Assembly: GCF_018388445.1 (NCBI RefSeq)
Contig: NZ_CP074405.1
Location: forward strand, 1,612,001-1,676,000
Direction of reading: 5' to 3'
DNA length: 64,000 bases
Origin: Cellulomonas wangleii
GTDB lineage: Bacteria; Actinomycetota; Actinomycetes; Actinomycetales; Cellulomonadaceae
In this document: piece after piece, positions 40,033-50,920 of the stretch
Layout of the letters: each line of letters begins with the position of its first letter
Numbering within the stretch: position 1 is the stretch's first letter
Program-made: the position numbers and the translations under genes
The notes under the pieces: generated by a model
What the model was told of the DNA's origin: nothing
What the model saw: the letters and a program-made list of their open reading frames with translations, nothing else
The model's database searches: none

Positions 40033-41355
40033 GTGCCGCAGCAGCTCCCGCTCGTCGCACCCGGGTCGCCGGGTGCGGAGCTCGTCGTCGGGCAGGAGGG
40101 TGGCGCCGCCGTGCGGCGCACCGTCCTGCCCGGCGGCGTCCGGGTCCTCACCGAGCACATGCCCGGCATGCGCTCGGCGACCGTCGGCGCCTGGGTCGGC
40201 GTCGGGTCCCGGGACGAGACGTCGGGCCACTTCGGCTCGACGCACTTCCTCGAGCACCTGCTGTTCAAGGGCACGGCGCGGCGCACCGCGATGGACATCG
40301 CGGAGGCGTTCGACGCCGTCGGTGGTGAGGCCAACGCCGCCACCGGCAAGGAGCACACGTGCTACTACGCACGGGTGCTCGACACCGACGTCCCGATGGC
40401 GGTGGACGTCATCGCGGACATGGTGACCTCGGCGCGGCTCGACCCCGCCGAGCTCGAGACCGAGCGCGGGGTGATCCTCGAGGAGCTCGCGATGAACGAC
40501 GACGACCCGTCGGACGTCGCCCACGAGCAGTTCGCGACCGCGGTCTTCGGGGACACGCCGCTGGGGCGGCCCATCGGGGGCACGCCCCAGGCGATCCGCT
40601 CGGTCCCGCGCGACGCGGTCTGGGAGCACTACCGCGAGCACTACCGGCCCGAGACCCTCGTGGTGACGGCTGCCGGTGGCGTCGACCACGACGCGCTCTG
40701 CGCGCAGGTCGAGGCGGCGCTGCGCACGGGTGGCTGGGAGCTGGGCACCACCGACGTGCCCGCCGGACGCCGGGTGGGTGCCACGGCGTCGCCGACGGGC
40801 GGCGCGGAGCTCACCATCCGTCGCACGACGGAGCAGGCGAACGTCATCGTGGGCGGGACCTGCCTGAACGCGACCGACGAGCGGCGGTTCGTGCTCTCGG
40901 TGCTGAACGCCGCCCTGGGTGGGGGCATGTCCTCGCGGCTGTTCCAGGAGGTGCGCGAGAAGCGCGGCCTGGCGTACTCGACGTACTCGTTCGCCAGCGG
41001 TCACGCCGAGACGGGCCTGTTCGGCCTCTACGCGGGCTGCACCCCGGCGCGGGTCGACGAGGTCACGGCGCTCATGGTGCACGAGCTCGAGCGCATGGCG
41101 GACGAGCCGATGGGTGCGGCCGAGCTGGCCCGCTGCATCGGACAGCTGTGCGGCGGGCTGGTGCTCGGCATGGAGGACACGGGGTCGCGCATGAGCCGGC
41201 TCGGGAAGGCCGAGCTGGTGCACGGCGAGCTGCTCGACATCGACGAGTCGCTGGCGCGGGTCCGCGCGGTCACCGCGCAGCAGGTCCAGGCGCTGGCGGG
41301 CGAGCTGGCCGCTGCGCCGCGCAGCGTGGTGCGGGTCGGTCCCTTCGGGGACTGA
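40033..41355 (+). CDS. M16-family zinc peptidase
   Basis: A pitrilysin/processing-peptidase-like enzyme of 440 residues. The inverted zinc motif HxxEH is HFLEH (His71, Glu74, His75), with the distal Glu in the ETERGVILEEL region near residue 150. The C-terminal domain keeps the substrate-binding REKRGLAYSTYSF pattern. GTG 40033 follows the pnp stop immediately; the pnp-M16 pair is conserved in actinobacteria (pepR in mycobacteria). Its natural substrate is not known. Confidence 0.93.
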   Translation: MPQQLPLVAPGSPGAELVVGQEGGAAVRRTVLPGGVRVLTEHMPGMRSATVGAWVGVGSRDETSGHFGSTHFLEHLLFKGTARRTAMDIAEAFDAVGGEANAATGKEHTCYYARVLDTDVPMAVDVIADMVTSARLDPAELETERGVILEELAMNDDDPSDVAHEQFATAVFGDTPLGRPIGGTPQAIRSVPRDAVWEHYREHYRPETLVVTAAGGVDHDALCAQVEAALRTGGWELGTTDVPAGRRVGATASPTGGAELTIRRTTEQANVIVGGTCLNATDERRFVLSVLNAALGGGMSSRLFQEVREKRGLAYSTYSFASGHAETGLFGLYAGCTPARVDEVTALMVHELERMADEPMGAAELARCIGQLCGGLVLGMEDTGSRMSRLGKAELVHGELLDIDESLARVRAVTAQQVQALAGELAAAPRSVVRVGPFGD

Positions 41356-41394
41356 CCGGTCCCGTCGTGCCCCGCGGTCGGGGCATGATGGGGC

Positions 41395-43575
<2,181 letters not shown>

Positions 43576-43626
43576 CGGGGCGGCCGGGCCGCCGCGGGGA
43601 CGTCGCGACACGGGCCGGTGTGGTCT

Positions 43627-44178
43627 TCAGATGCCGGCGTACCAGCGGCGCTCGGTGACGACGTGCGCCTCCTCGTCGGGTCCGGGTCCCGTCGCGAGGC
43701 GGCGGCTGCGACCGTCGGGCCCGAGCCCTGCGCCGGACAGGAAGCGCTCGCGCGCCGCGTCCCCCTCGACCACCCACGTCTGCACCTGGTCGGCGCCGTC
43801 CGCGCGGAGCAGGTCGACCGCGGCCGCCAGCAGGCGGGACCCGTGCCCGGCGCGCTGGTCCGGCGGGTCGACCTCGAGGGCCAGGACCACACCGCCGGGT
43901 GCCTGCATCGGGTCTGGCGGGGCGACGGGGGCGACCGACGCGACCCCGACGACGCGGGGTCCGTCGCACGCGACGAGCACGTGGTACCCCGGCCCGGGCG
44001 GCGCCGTCACGGCCTGCCGCCACCGCTCGACGAACGCCTGCTCGTCGAGCGAGTCGAGCACGACCTCGCCGAGCACGTCGACGTGGGAGGCACGCCACGC
44101 GGCGAGCTGGATGCGCGCGATGCGCTCCTCGTCCCCCGGGACGGCGGGGCGGACGGAGACGTCAGCGGTGGGCAGCAC
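43627..44178 (-). CDS. GNAT-family N-acetyltransferase
   Basis: A 183-residue single-domain GCN5-type protein. RPAVPGDEERIARIQLAAWR is the usual N-terminal helix, and VLALEVDPPDQRAGHGSRLL carries the acetyl-CoA-binding R/Q-x-x-G-x-G/A pattern (here QRAGHGS). Substrate unknown. Starts at GTG 44178; a small GC-rich hairpin (GGCGG-CCGGG-CCGCC, about 43579-43593) separates it from the converging upstream gene. Confidence 0.85.
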   Translation of the reverse strand: MLPTADVSVRPAVPGDEERIARIQLAAWRASHVDVLGEVVLDSLDEQAFVERWRQAVTAPPGPGYHVLVACDGPRVVGVASVAPVAPPDPMQAPGGVVLALEVDPPDQRAGHGSRLLAAAVDLLRADGADQVQTWVVEGDAARERFLSGAGLGPDGRSRRLATGPGPDEEAHVVTERRWYAGI

Positions 44179-44184
44179 CCGGTG

Positions 44185-44190
44185 AGCCTA
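44185..44190 (-). promoter_or_regulatory. -10 element, leaderless GNAT transcript
   Basis: Reverse-strand TAGGCT lies six bases before GTG 44178. Confidence 0.55.
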
Positions 44191-44219
44191 ACCCTGCCGG
44201 TCGACGCCCCGGCCGCCCG

Positions 44220-44534
44220 TCACGGCATGCCGAGCAGGCGCAGACCGGCCGCGGTCGCCGCGGCGAGCAGCACGACGACGACGAACGGCGCACGCAGCAC
44301 CAGCGCGACGGCCGCCACGGCCAGTGCGGGCAGCCGCGCGTCCAGCACGACGCGTCCGCCGTCGGTGGCGGCCTGCACGGCGACGAGCGCCGAGAGCAGC
44401 GCGACGGTGACGAGGGCGGCCACACGTGCGACCCGTGGCTGGGCGAGCCAGTGCTCCGGCAGGACGTGGCCCGCGAGCTTGATGGCGAGGCACGCCAGGC
44501 CCGCGAGCAGCACGCCGCCCCACAGCGCGGTCAT
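44220..44534 (-). CDS. azlD: AzlD-family branched-chain amino acid exporter, small subunit
   Basis: A 104-residue membrane protein with about four helices (LWGGVLLAGLACLAIKLAG; VARVAALVTVALLSALVAVQ; LPALAVAAVALVLRAPFVVV). Small size, topology and position after an AzlC homologue identify it as AzlD. Its ATG at 44534 overlaps the azlC stop. Confidence 0.88.
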   Translation of the reverse strand: MTALWGGVLLAGLACLAIKLAGHVLPEHWLAQPRVARVAALVTVALLSALVAVQAATDGGRVVLDARLPALAVAAVALVLRAPFVVVVLLAAATAAGLRLLGMP

Positions 44535-45226
44535 GCTCCCGCTCCCGGTGCGGGCGGGCGTCGGGTCGTGACGAGGCCGACGACCACGGCCACCAGCGCG
44601 GCCAGCAGCACCGGGACGCCGGCGGGCAGCAGCGGCGTGGTCGCCAGCGCCACGACGACCGCGGCCGCCGCCACCGCCTGCGCGGCCCGCCCCGCCAGGC
44701 GTGGCCACACCAGTGCGAGGAACGCGGCAGCCGCGGCGGCGTCGAGCCCGTAGGCGCGCGGGTCGCCGAGGCGGTCGCCGACGAGCGCCCCCAGCAGCGA
44801 GAACAGGTTCCACAGCACGTACACGCCCACGCCGGTCCACCAGAAGCCGACCCGCGCGGCCGCCCGGGTCGGCTGGGCCGTCGCGACAGCCGTCGACTCG
44901 TCGATGGTCAGCTGCGCGGCCGGCAGGCGCCGGGACCACGGCAGGTCCAGCAGGGGCGTCAGCTGGGCGCCGTACAGCCCGTTGCGCGCGCCGAGGAGCG
45001 CGGCGGACGCGACGGCGGCACCCATGGCGCCGCCGCCGCCGACGACGCCGATGAAGGCGAACTGGGAGCCGCCCGAGAACATCAGCAGGCTCAGGGCCAT
45101 CGTCTGCGGGACCGACAGGCCGGCGGCGACGGACAGCGCACCGAACGAGATGCCGTACAGCCCGGTGGCGACCGACACCGAGACCGCCTGCCGGCGCGCG
45201 GCGGAGGCGGGGTCGTGCGTGGTCAC
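44531..45226 (-). CDS. azlC: AzlC-family branched-chain amino acid exporter, large subunit
   Basis: A 231-residue multi-pass protein. GLYGISFGALSVAAGLSVPQ and LLMFSGGSQFAFIGVVGGGG are the AzlC signatures, and the GARNGLYGAQLTPLLD segment is also typical. With AzlD it forms an exporter for branched-chain or related amino acids. I chose GTG 45226 over GTG 45244 because CGGGAG precedes it at a normal distance. Confidence 0.9.
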   Translation of the reverse strand: MTTHDPASAARRQAVSVSVATGLYGISFGALSVAAGLSVPQTMALSLLMFSGGSQFAFIGVVGGGGAMGAAVASAALLGARNGLYGAQLTPLLDLPWSRRLPAAQLTIDESTAVATAQPTRAAARVGFWWTGVGVYVLWNLFSLLGALVGDRLGDPRAYGLDAAAAAAFLALVWPRLAGRAAQAVAAAAVVVALATTPLLPAGVPVLLAALVAVVVGLVTTRRPPAPGAGA

Positions 45227-45298
45227 GTCCCCAGTCTCCCGCACGGCGGTGTGCCGGGCCGCGCGCGGATGTGCCGGCGGCGCCCGTGCCGGGCGACG

Positions 45299-46777
45299 TC
45301 AGAGCGCCACGTACACCGGGTCGAGGTACTCCTCGATGCCGAGCTCGCCGCCCTCCCGGCCCAGGCCCGAGGTCTTGAGCCCGCCGAAGGGTGCGCTGGC
45401 GTCGGAGACCATGCCCCGGTTGATGCCGATCATCCCCGCCTGCACCTCGTCGGCCAGCCGCATGGCCCGGCCGACGTCCCGCGTGTAGGCGTACGCCACC
45501 AGCCCGAACGGGGTCGCGTTGGCCAGGCGCAGCGCCTCGTCCTCGTCGTCGAACGTCACGACGGGCGCGACGGGCCCGAAGATCTCCTCGGTCACCACGC
45601 GGGCGTCCGGCGCGACGTCCGTCAGCACCGTCGGTGCGTAGAAGTACCCGGCACGGCGCGGGACGGTGCCGCCCGTGCGGACCCGGGCGCCGCCGTCGGC
45701 GGCCTGCGCCACGACCTCGGCGACGCGCTCGACCGCCGCGCGCTCGATGAGCGGGCCGACCGTCACGCCGTCGTCGGCGCCGTGCCCCAGGACGAGACCC
45801 TCGAAGGCCCGCGTGAGCCGGCGCGAGAACTCGTCCGCGACGGACGCGTGCACGAGGAATCGGTTGGCCGCCACGCACGTCTGGCCGGAGTTGCGCATCT
45901 TGGCCTGCACCGCGCCCTCGACCGCGGCGTCGAGGTCGGCGTCCGCGAAGACCAGGAACGGGGCGTTGCCGCCCAGCTCCATCGAGGTGCGCAGGATCGA
46001 CGGGGCGGCCGCGGCCAGCAGCGTGGCCCCCACCTCGGTCGACCCGGTGAACGACAGCTTGCGCAGCCGGGGGTCGGCCAGCAGCGGCTCGCTGATCCGC
46101 CGCGCGGACGACGAGGGCACGACGTTGACGACGCCCGCCGGCAGGTCCCGCGCCTCGAGCTCGGCGCGGATGACCTCGGCGACGTACGCCGTGGTCAGCG
46201 GCGTCAGCCGCGCGGGCTTGACGACGCACGTGCACCCGGCGGCCAGCGCGGGCGCGATCTTGCGCGCGATCATGGCGATCGGGAAGTTCCAGGGCGCGAT
46301 CAACAGGGCAGGGCCGACCGGTCGGCGCAGCACGAGCTGGTGGTGGGTGCCCGCCGGGGCGCGTCGCGCGAGCCCGTCGACCCGGACGGCCTGCTCGCTG
46401 TACCAGCGCACGTACTCGGCCGCGTACGCGACCTCGGCGCGCGACTCCGCCAAGGGCTTGCCGCCCTCGGCGGTCACGAGCGCCGCGATGTCGTCCGTGC
46501 GGGCCACGAGCGTGTCGAAGACGGCCCGCAGCAGGTCCGAGCGCACGCGCGGCGCGGTGCGGCGCCACGGGTCGAACGCCTCGACGGCGGCGTCGAGCGC
46601 GTCGCGGGCGTCCGCCTCGTCGGCGTCGGCGACCTCGAAGATCGTGCGGGCCGTCGCCGGGTCCTCGACCTCGAACGTCGCGCCCGACCTCGCGGCGCGC
46701 CACCGCCCGCCCACGAGCATCCCGGTGGGCAGGTGCGCGGCGACGGTCGGCGGCAGCGGCGAGGTCATGCCGACCAT
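45299..46777 (-). CDS. gabD: Succinate-semialdehyde dehydrogenase
   Basis: ALDH superfamily protein of 492 residues, most like NAD(P)-dependent succinate-semialdehyde dehydrogenases: [20 protein letters not shown], catalytic Glu267 in MELGGNAP and Cys301 in [12 protein letters not shown], the last being typical of GabD. It would finish the GABA route started in the polyamine block 30 kb away. ATG 46777 has AGGAGG five bases upstream (reverse strand); ATG 46768 is the alternative. It shares a 26-bp intergenic region with the divergent thyA. Confidence 0.9.
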   Translation of the reverse strand: MVGMTSPLPPTVAAHLPTGMLVGGRWRAARSGATFEVEDPATARTIFEVADADEADARDALDAAVEAFDPWRRTAPRVRSDLLRAVFDTLVARTDDIAALVTAEGGKPLAESRAEVAYAAEYVRWYSEQAVRVDGLARRAPAGTHHQLVLRRPVGPALLIAPWNFPIAMIARKIAPALAAGCTCVVKPARLTPLTTAYVAEVIRAELEARDLPAGVVNVVPSSSARRISEPLLADPRLRKLSFTGSTEVGATLLAAAAPSILRTSMELGGNAPFLVFADADLDAAVEGAVQAKMRNSGQTCVAANRFLVHASVADEFSRRLTRAFEGLVLGHGADDGVTVGPLIERAAVERVAEVVAQAADGGARVRTGGTVPRRAGYFYAPTVLTDVAPDARVVTEEIFGPVAPVVTFDDEDEALRLANATPFGLVAYAYTRDVGRAMRLADEVQAGMIGINRGMVSDASAPFGGLKTSGLGREGGELGIEEYLDPVYVAL

Positions 46778-46791
46778 CCTGGCCTCCTGCC

Positions 46792-46797
46792 TACGAT
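46792..46797 (+). promoter_or_regulatory. -10 element, leaderless thyA transcript
   Basis: TACGAT lies six bases before ATG 46804. On the other strand the same region holds the gabD ribosome-binding site. Confidence 0.6.
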
Positions 46798-46803
46798 GTC
46801 GCC

Positions 46804-47640
46804 ATGACGGAGCCGGCCGACGCCACGCACGCCCCGACGACCGACGTCCCGACGCCGTACGAGGACCTGCTGCGCCTCGTCCTGGCCACGGGGACGCCGA
46901 AGTCCGACCGCACCGGCACCGGCACGCGCTCGCTGTTCGGGCACCAGCTGCGCTACGACCTGCGCGCCGGGTTCCCGCTGGTCACGACCAAGCGGGTCTT
47001 CTTCCGAGGCGTCGCGGAGGAGCTGTTCTGGTTCCTGCGCGGGGAGTCGAACATCTCCTCGCTGGTCGAGCGCGGCGTGCACATCTGGGACGAGTGGGCC
47101 GACGCGGACGGCGAGCTCGGGCCCGTCTACGGCGTGCAGTGGCGGTCGTGGCCGACGCCCGACGGCGGCCACGTCGACCAGCTCACGCGCGTGCTGGCGG
47201 ACCTGCGCGCGAACCCCGACTCCCGGCGGCACGTCGTGTCGGCGTGGAACGTCGCCGAGCTCGACCGCATGGCGCTGGTGCCGTGCCACGCGTTCTTCCA
47301 GCTGTACGTCGCCGACGGGCGGCTGTCGTGCCAGGTGTACCAGCGCTCGGCCGACCTGTTCCTCGGGGTGCCGTTCAACATCGCCTCGTACGCGCTGCTC
47401 ACGCACATGATCGCCCAGCAGGTCGACCTCGAGGTCGGGGACCTGGTGTGGACCGGCGGCGACTGCCACGTGTACGACAACCACGTCGAGCAGGTCCGCG
47501 AGCAGCTCTCCCGCGACCCGTACCCGTACCCCACGCTGCGGCTGCGCCGGGCGGGGTCGTTGTTCGACTACACGTGGGAGGACGTGGCGGTGGAGGGCTA
47601 CGTGCACCACCCCGCGATCTCCGCGCCCGTGGCGGTCTGA
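46804..47640 (+). CDS. thyA: Thymidylate synthase
   Basis: Methylates dUMP to dTMP with methylene-THF. The 278-residue protein has the [20 protein letters not shown] start of the family, nucleophile Cys161 in [32 protein letters not shown] and [11 protein letters not shown]. dfrA follows three bases after the stop and regenerates the THF that this enzyme oxidises. Confidence 0.97.
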   Translation: MTEPADATHAPTTDVPTPYEDLLRLVLATGTPKSDRTGTGTRSLFGHQLRYDLRAGFPLVTTKRVFFRGVAEELFWFLRGESNISSLVERGVHIWDEWADADGELGPVYGVQWRSWPTPDGGHVDQLTRVLADLRANPDSRRHVVSAWNVAELDRMALVPCHAFFQLYVADGRLSCQVYQRSADLFLGVPFNIASYALLTHMIAQQVDLEVGDLVWTGGDCHVYDNHVEQVREQLSRDPYPYPTLRLRRAGSLFDYTWEDVAVEGYVHHPAISAPVAV

Positions 47641-47643
47641 CGC

Positions 47644-48126
47644 GTGATCGGTCTGGTCTGGGCGCAGACGCCCGCCGGGGTCATCGGTGACGCCGGCGCC
47701 ATCCCGTGGCACGTGCCCGAGGACCTGGCGCACTTCCGCGAGGTCACTGCCGGCGGCACGGTCGTCATGGGGCGCGCCACGTGGGAGTCCCTGCCCGAGC
47801 GGTTCCGGCCGCTCCCCGGGCGCCGCAACGTGGTGCTGTCGCGCGACCCGGGCTACCGGGCGCCGGGGGCCGAGGTCCGCGCCGACCTCGACACCGCCCT
47901 GCGCAGCGCGCCGGACGTCTGGGTGATCGGCGGGGGAGCCGTCTACGCCGCGACGCTCGGCCGCGCCGACCGGCTCGAGGTGACGGTCGTCGACCTGGAC
48001 GTGCCCGGGGACACCACGGCACCCGCGATCGGGCCGGGCTGGCGGCTCGTCGCCGGCGGCCCGGACGGCCCGTGGCACACCTCGCGGACCGGGACCCGCT
48101 ACCGGTTCGACACCTGGGTGCGGTGA
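47644..48126 (+). CDS. dfrA: Dihydrofolate reductase
   Basis: Reduces DHF to THF with NADPH. The 160-residue protein shows IGLVWAQTPAGVIGDAGAIP, the acidic active-site region HVPEDLAHF, VVMGRATWESLP and WVIGGGAVYAA. GTG 47644 lies just after the thyA stop, forming the usual thyA-dfrA pair. Confidence 0.96.
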   Translation: MIGLVWAQTPAGVIGDAGAIPWHVPEDLAHFREVTAGGTVVMGRATWESLPERFRPLPGRRNVVLSRDPGYRAPGAEVRADLDTALRSAPDVWVIGGGAVYAATLGRADRLEVTVVDLDVPGDTTAPAIGPGWRLVAGGPDGPWHTSRTGTRYRFDTWVR

Positions 48127-48182
48127 CGGACGCTCCCGGACCGGTGGGTGGAAGGGTCGACGCGGACGACGGGTCCGAGCGG

Positions 48183-48188
48183 TACCGT
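48183..48188 (+). promoter_or_regulatory. -10 element, leaderless dapA transcript
   Basis: TACCGT lies six bases before ATG 48195, with no Shine-Dalgarno. Confidence 0.5.
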
Positions 48189-48194
48189 GTGCGC

Positions 48195-49124
48195 ATGCCC
48201 GCCGTGACCTCCGCAACCCACCCGTTCGGGTCGCTGCTGTCCGCCATGGTCACCCCGATGACCGCGGACGGCGCCGTCGACCTCGAGGCCACGGTCCGGC
48301 TCGCGAAGCACCTCGTCGACGCGGGGCACGACGGCCTGGTCCTCAACGGCACGACCGGCGAGGCGCCGACGACCCACGCACCGGAGAAGGCCGAGATCGT
48401 CGCCGCGGTCGTCGAGGCCGTCGGTGACCGTGCGTACGTCGTCGCCGGCGCCGGGTCGAACGACACGGCGCACGCCGTCCGCATGGCCGAGCAGGCCGCG
48501 GAGGCCGGCGCGCACGGGCTGCTCGTCGTCACCCCGTACTACTCGCGGCCGTCGCAGGACGGCATCGTCGCCCACGTGGGGGCCGTCGCGTCCGCCACGG
48601 ACCTGCCCGTCATGCTCTACGACGTCCCCGGCCGTGCCGGGGTGCGGCTGGCGGCCTCGACGATCGACCGGCTCGCCGCCCTGGACCACGTCGTGGCGAT
48701 GAAGGACGCGTCCGGCGACGTCGTCGCCGCCGCCCGGTCGATCGTGCGCACCGGCCTGGCCTGGTACAGCGGCGACGACGCCCTGACCCTCGCGCAGCTC
48801 GCGCACGGGGCCGTCGGCCTCGTGGGCGTCGCGACGCAGGCCGCGCCCGAGGGCTTCGCGCGCCTGTTCGCGGCCTGGCAGGCCGGCGACCCCGCGACCG
48901 CCCTCGACGTCTACCGTTCGCTGCTGCCCGTGGTCACGGCCCTCAACGGCGCCGGGTTCCAGGCGGCGGCCGCGAAGGCCGCGCTCGTCGAGCTCGGCAT
49001 CCTCCACAGCCGGGCCTCCCGGCTTCCCCTGGTCCCCTTCACCGACGACGAGGCCGCCGACGTGCGTGCCGGTCTGGCGGCCGCAGGTCTGCTGGGCGTC
49101 GTCGCGGGCACCGACCGCGCGTGA
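48195..49124 (+). CDS. dapA: 4-hydroxy-tetrahydrodipicolinate synthase
   Basis: Condenses pyruvate with aspartate semialdehyde, the first step specific to lysine/diaminopimelate. The 309-residue TIM-barrel protein has LNGTTGEAPTTHAPEK, VTPYYSRPSQDGI with the catalytic tyrosine, the YDVPGRAGVRL motif and Schiff-base Lys170 in VAMKDASGD. The dapA-RNase J order is the same as in mycobacteria. Confidence 0.96.
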   Translation: MPAVTSATHPFGSLLSAMVTPMTADGAVDLEATVRLAKHLVDAGHDGLVLNGTTGEAPTTHAPEKAEIVAAVVEAVGDRAYVVAGAGSNDTAHAVRMAEQAAEAGAHGLLVVTPYYSRPSQDGIVAHVGAVASATDLPVMLYDVPGRAGVRLAASTIDRLAALDHVVAMKDASGDVVAAARSIVRTGLAWYSGDDALTLAQLAHGAVGLVGVATQAAPEGFARLFAAWQAGDPATALDVYRSLLPVVTALNGAGFQAAAAKAALVELGILHSRASRLPLVPFTDDEAADVRAGLAAAGLLGVVAGTDRA

Positions 49125-49161
49125 CGCAGCGGTCGGGACCCACCGATCCCTCAGGAGCTCC

Positions 49162-50847
49162 ATGAGTCACCCGCACCCCGACCTGACCCTGCCCCCGCCG
49201 CTGCCGGAGGGCGCTCTGCGGATCGTCCCCCTCGGCGGGCTCGGTGAGGTCGGGCGCAACATGGCCGTCCTCGAGTACGCGGGGCGGCTGCTCGTCATCG
49301 ACTGCGGCGTCCTGTTCCCCGAGGACCACCAGCCCGGCGTCGACCTGATCCTGCCCGACTTCGACTACATCCGGGACCGCCTGGACGACATCGACGCGAT
49401 CGTGCTGACGCACGGCCACGAGGACCACATCGGTGCCGTGCCGTACCTGCTGCGGCTGCGCCGCGACATCCCGCTGGTGGGCTCGCAGCTGACCCTCGCG
49501 TTCGTCGAGGCCAAGCTCAAGGAGCACCGCATCGCGCCGCTGACGCTGCCGGTGCGCGAGGGCCAGGTCGAGCAGCTCGGCGCCTTCGAGTGCGAGTTCG
49601 TCGCCGTCAACCACTCCATCCCGGACGCGCTCGCGGTCGCCGTGCGGACCCCCGCCGGCACCGTGCTGCACACCGGTGACTTCAAGATGGACCAGCTCCC
49701 GCTCGACGGGCGCATCACCGACCTGCGCGCGTTCGCGCGCCTCGGCGAGCAGGGTGTCGACCTGTTCATGGTCGACTCGACCAACGCCGAGGTCCCCGGC
49801 TTCGTCACCCCCGAGCGGGAGATCGGGCCGGTCCTCGACCAGGTCTTCGCCGAGTCCACCGGACGTGTCGTCGTGGCGTCGTTCGCGTCCCACGTGCACC
49901 GCGTGCAGCAGGTCATCGACGCTGCCGTGGCCAACGAGCGCAAGGTCGCCCTGGTCGGCCGGTCGATGGTGCGCAACATGGGCATCGCCGCCGAGCTGGG
50001 GTACCTGCGGGTCCCCGACGGGGTGCTGGTCGACCAGAAGCAGATCGAGAAGCTCCCCGACGACCGCGTCGTGCTCATGTGCACCGGGTCGCAGGGTGAG
50101 CCCATGGCCGCGCTGTCGCGCATCGCCAACGGCGACCACAAGGTGTCCGTCGGCCCCGGTGACACCGTGGTCCTCGCCTCGAGCCTCATCCCCGGCAACG
50201 AGAACGCCGTGTTCCGCGTCATCAACGGCCTCATGCGGCTGGGCGCGCGCGTCGTGCACTCGGGCAACGCCAAGGTCCACGTCTCGGGCCACGCCAGCGC
50301 CGGCGAGCTGCTCTACTGCTACAACATCCTGCGACCGCGCAACGTCATGCCCGTGCACGGCGAGGTGCGGCACCTCATCGCCAACGCCGCGCTCGCGGTG
50401 AAGACCGGTGTACCGGCGGACCGCGTGGTGCTCGCGGAGGACGGTGTGGTGGTCGACCTGATCGACGGCCGCGCCCGCGTCGTCGGCGCCGTGCCCTGCG
50501 GCTACGTGTACGTCGACGGGTCCAGCGTCGGCGAGCTCACCGAGGCCGAGCTGAAGGACCGTCGGATCCTCGGGGACGAGGGCTTCGTCTCCATCTTCGC
50601 CGTCGTGTCCTCCGGCGACGGCAAGGTGCTCGCCGGTCCGCAGATCCACGCCCGCGGCGTGGCCGAGCAGGACGACGTCTTCGACGAGATCCTGCCCGTG
50701 CTCACGGCCGCGCTCGAGGACGCCGCCCGGTCGGGCGCGACGGACACGCACCAGCTCCAGCAGGTGATGCGCCGCGTCGTGGGCCGCTGGGTGTCCAACA
50801 AGCTGCGTCGCCGGCCGATGATCATCCCCGTGGTCGTCGAGGCGTGA
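49162..50847 (+). CDS. rnj: Ribonuclease J
   Basis: Metallo-beta-lactamase/beta-CASP nuclease with 5'-3' exo- and endonuclease activity in rRNA maturation and mRNA decay. The 561-residue protein starts at ATG 49162 after AGGAG. The zinc motif LTHGHEDHIGA is at about residues 82-92, followed by HTGDFKMDQLP, VASFASHVHRVQQ and SGHASAGELLYCYN. The end is the usual small RNA-binding domain with RRRPMIIPVVVEA. A 19-bp perfect hairpin follows. Confidence 0.96.
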   Translation: MSHPHPDLTLPPPLPEGALRIVPLGGLGEVGRNMAVLEYAGRLLVIDCGVLFPEDHQPGVDLILPDFDYIRDRLDDIDAIVLTHGHEDHIGAVPYLLRLRRDIPLVGSQLTLAFVEAKLKEHRIAPLTLPVREGQVEQLGAFECEFVAVNHSIPDALAVAVRTPAGTVLHTGDFKMDQLPLDGRITDLRAFARLGEQGVDLFMVDSTNAEVPGFVTPEREIGPVLDQVFAESTGRVVVASFASHVHRVQQVIDAAVANERKVALVGRSMVRNMGIAAELGYLRVPDGVLVDQKQIEKLPDDRVVLMCTGSQGEPMAALSRIANGDHKVSVGPGDTVVLASSLIPGNENAVFRVINGLMRLGARVVHSGNAKVHVSGHASAGELLYCYNILRPRNVMPVHGEVRHLIANAALAVKTGVPADRVVLAEDGVVVDLIDGRARVVGAVPCGYVYVDGSSVGELTEAELKDRRILGDEGFVSIFAVVSSGDGKVLAGPQIHARGVAEQDDVFDEILPVLTAALEDAARSGATDTHQLQQVMRRVVGRWVSNKLRRRPMIIPVVVEA

Positions 50848-50853
50848 TCCGCT

Positions 50854-50897
50854 GAGGCCCCTGTCGTCCCGGCCCGCGCCGGGACGACAGGGGCCTC
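50854..50897. terminator. Bidirectional terminator between rnj and the winged-helix gene
   Basis: A 19-bp perfect stem, GAGGCCCCTGTCGTCCCGG (50854-50872) with CCGGGACGACAGGGGCCTC (50879-50897), loop CCCGCG, between converging genes. The longest perfect stem seen in the window. Confidence 0.9.
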
Positions 50898-50920
50898 GTC
50901 ACGTCCCGGGGGACACCGGC

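Noticed and set aside
44535-46703. Long reverse-strand extension upstream of azlD in the same frame
   Set aside because: It crosses azlC and gabD in the wrong frame. The real azlD begins at the ATG at 44534 that overlaps the azlC stop.
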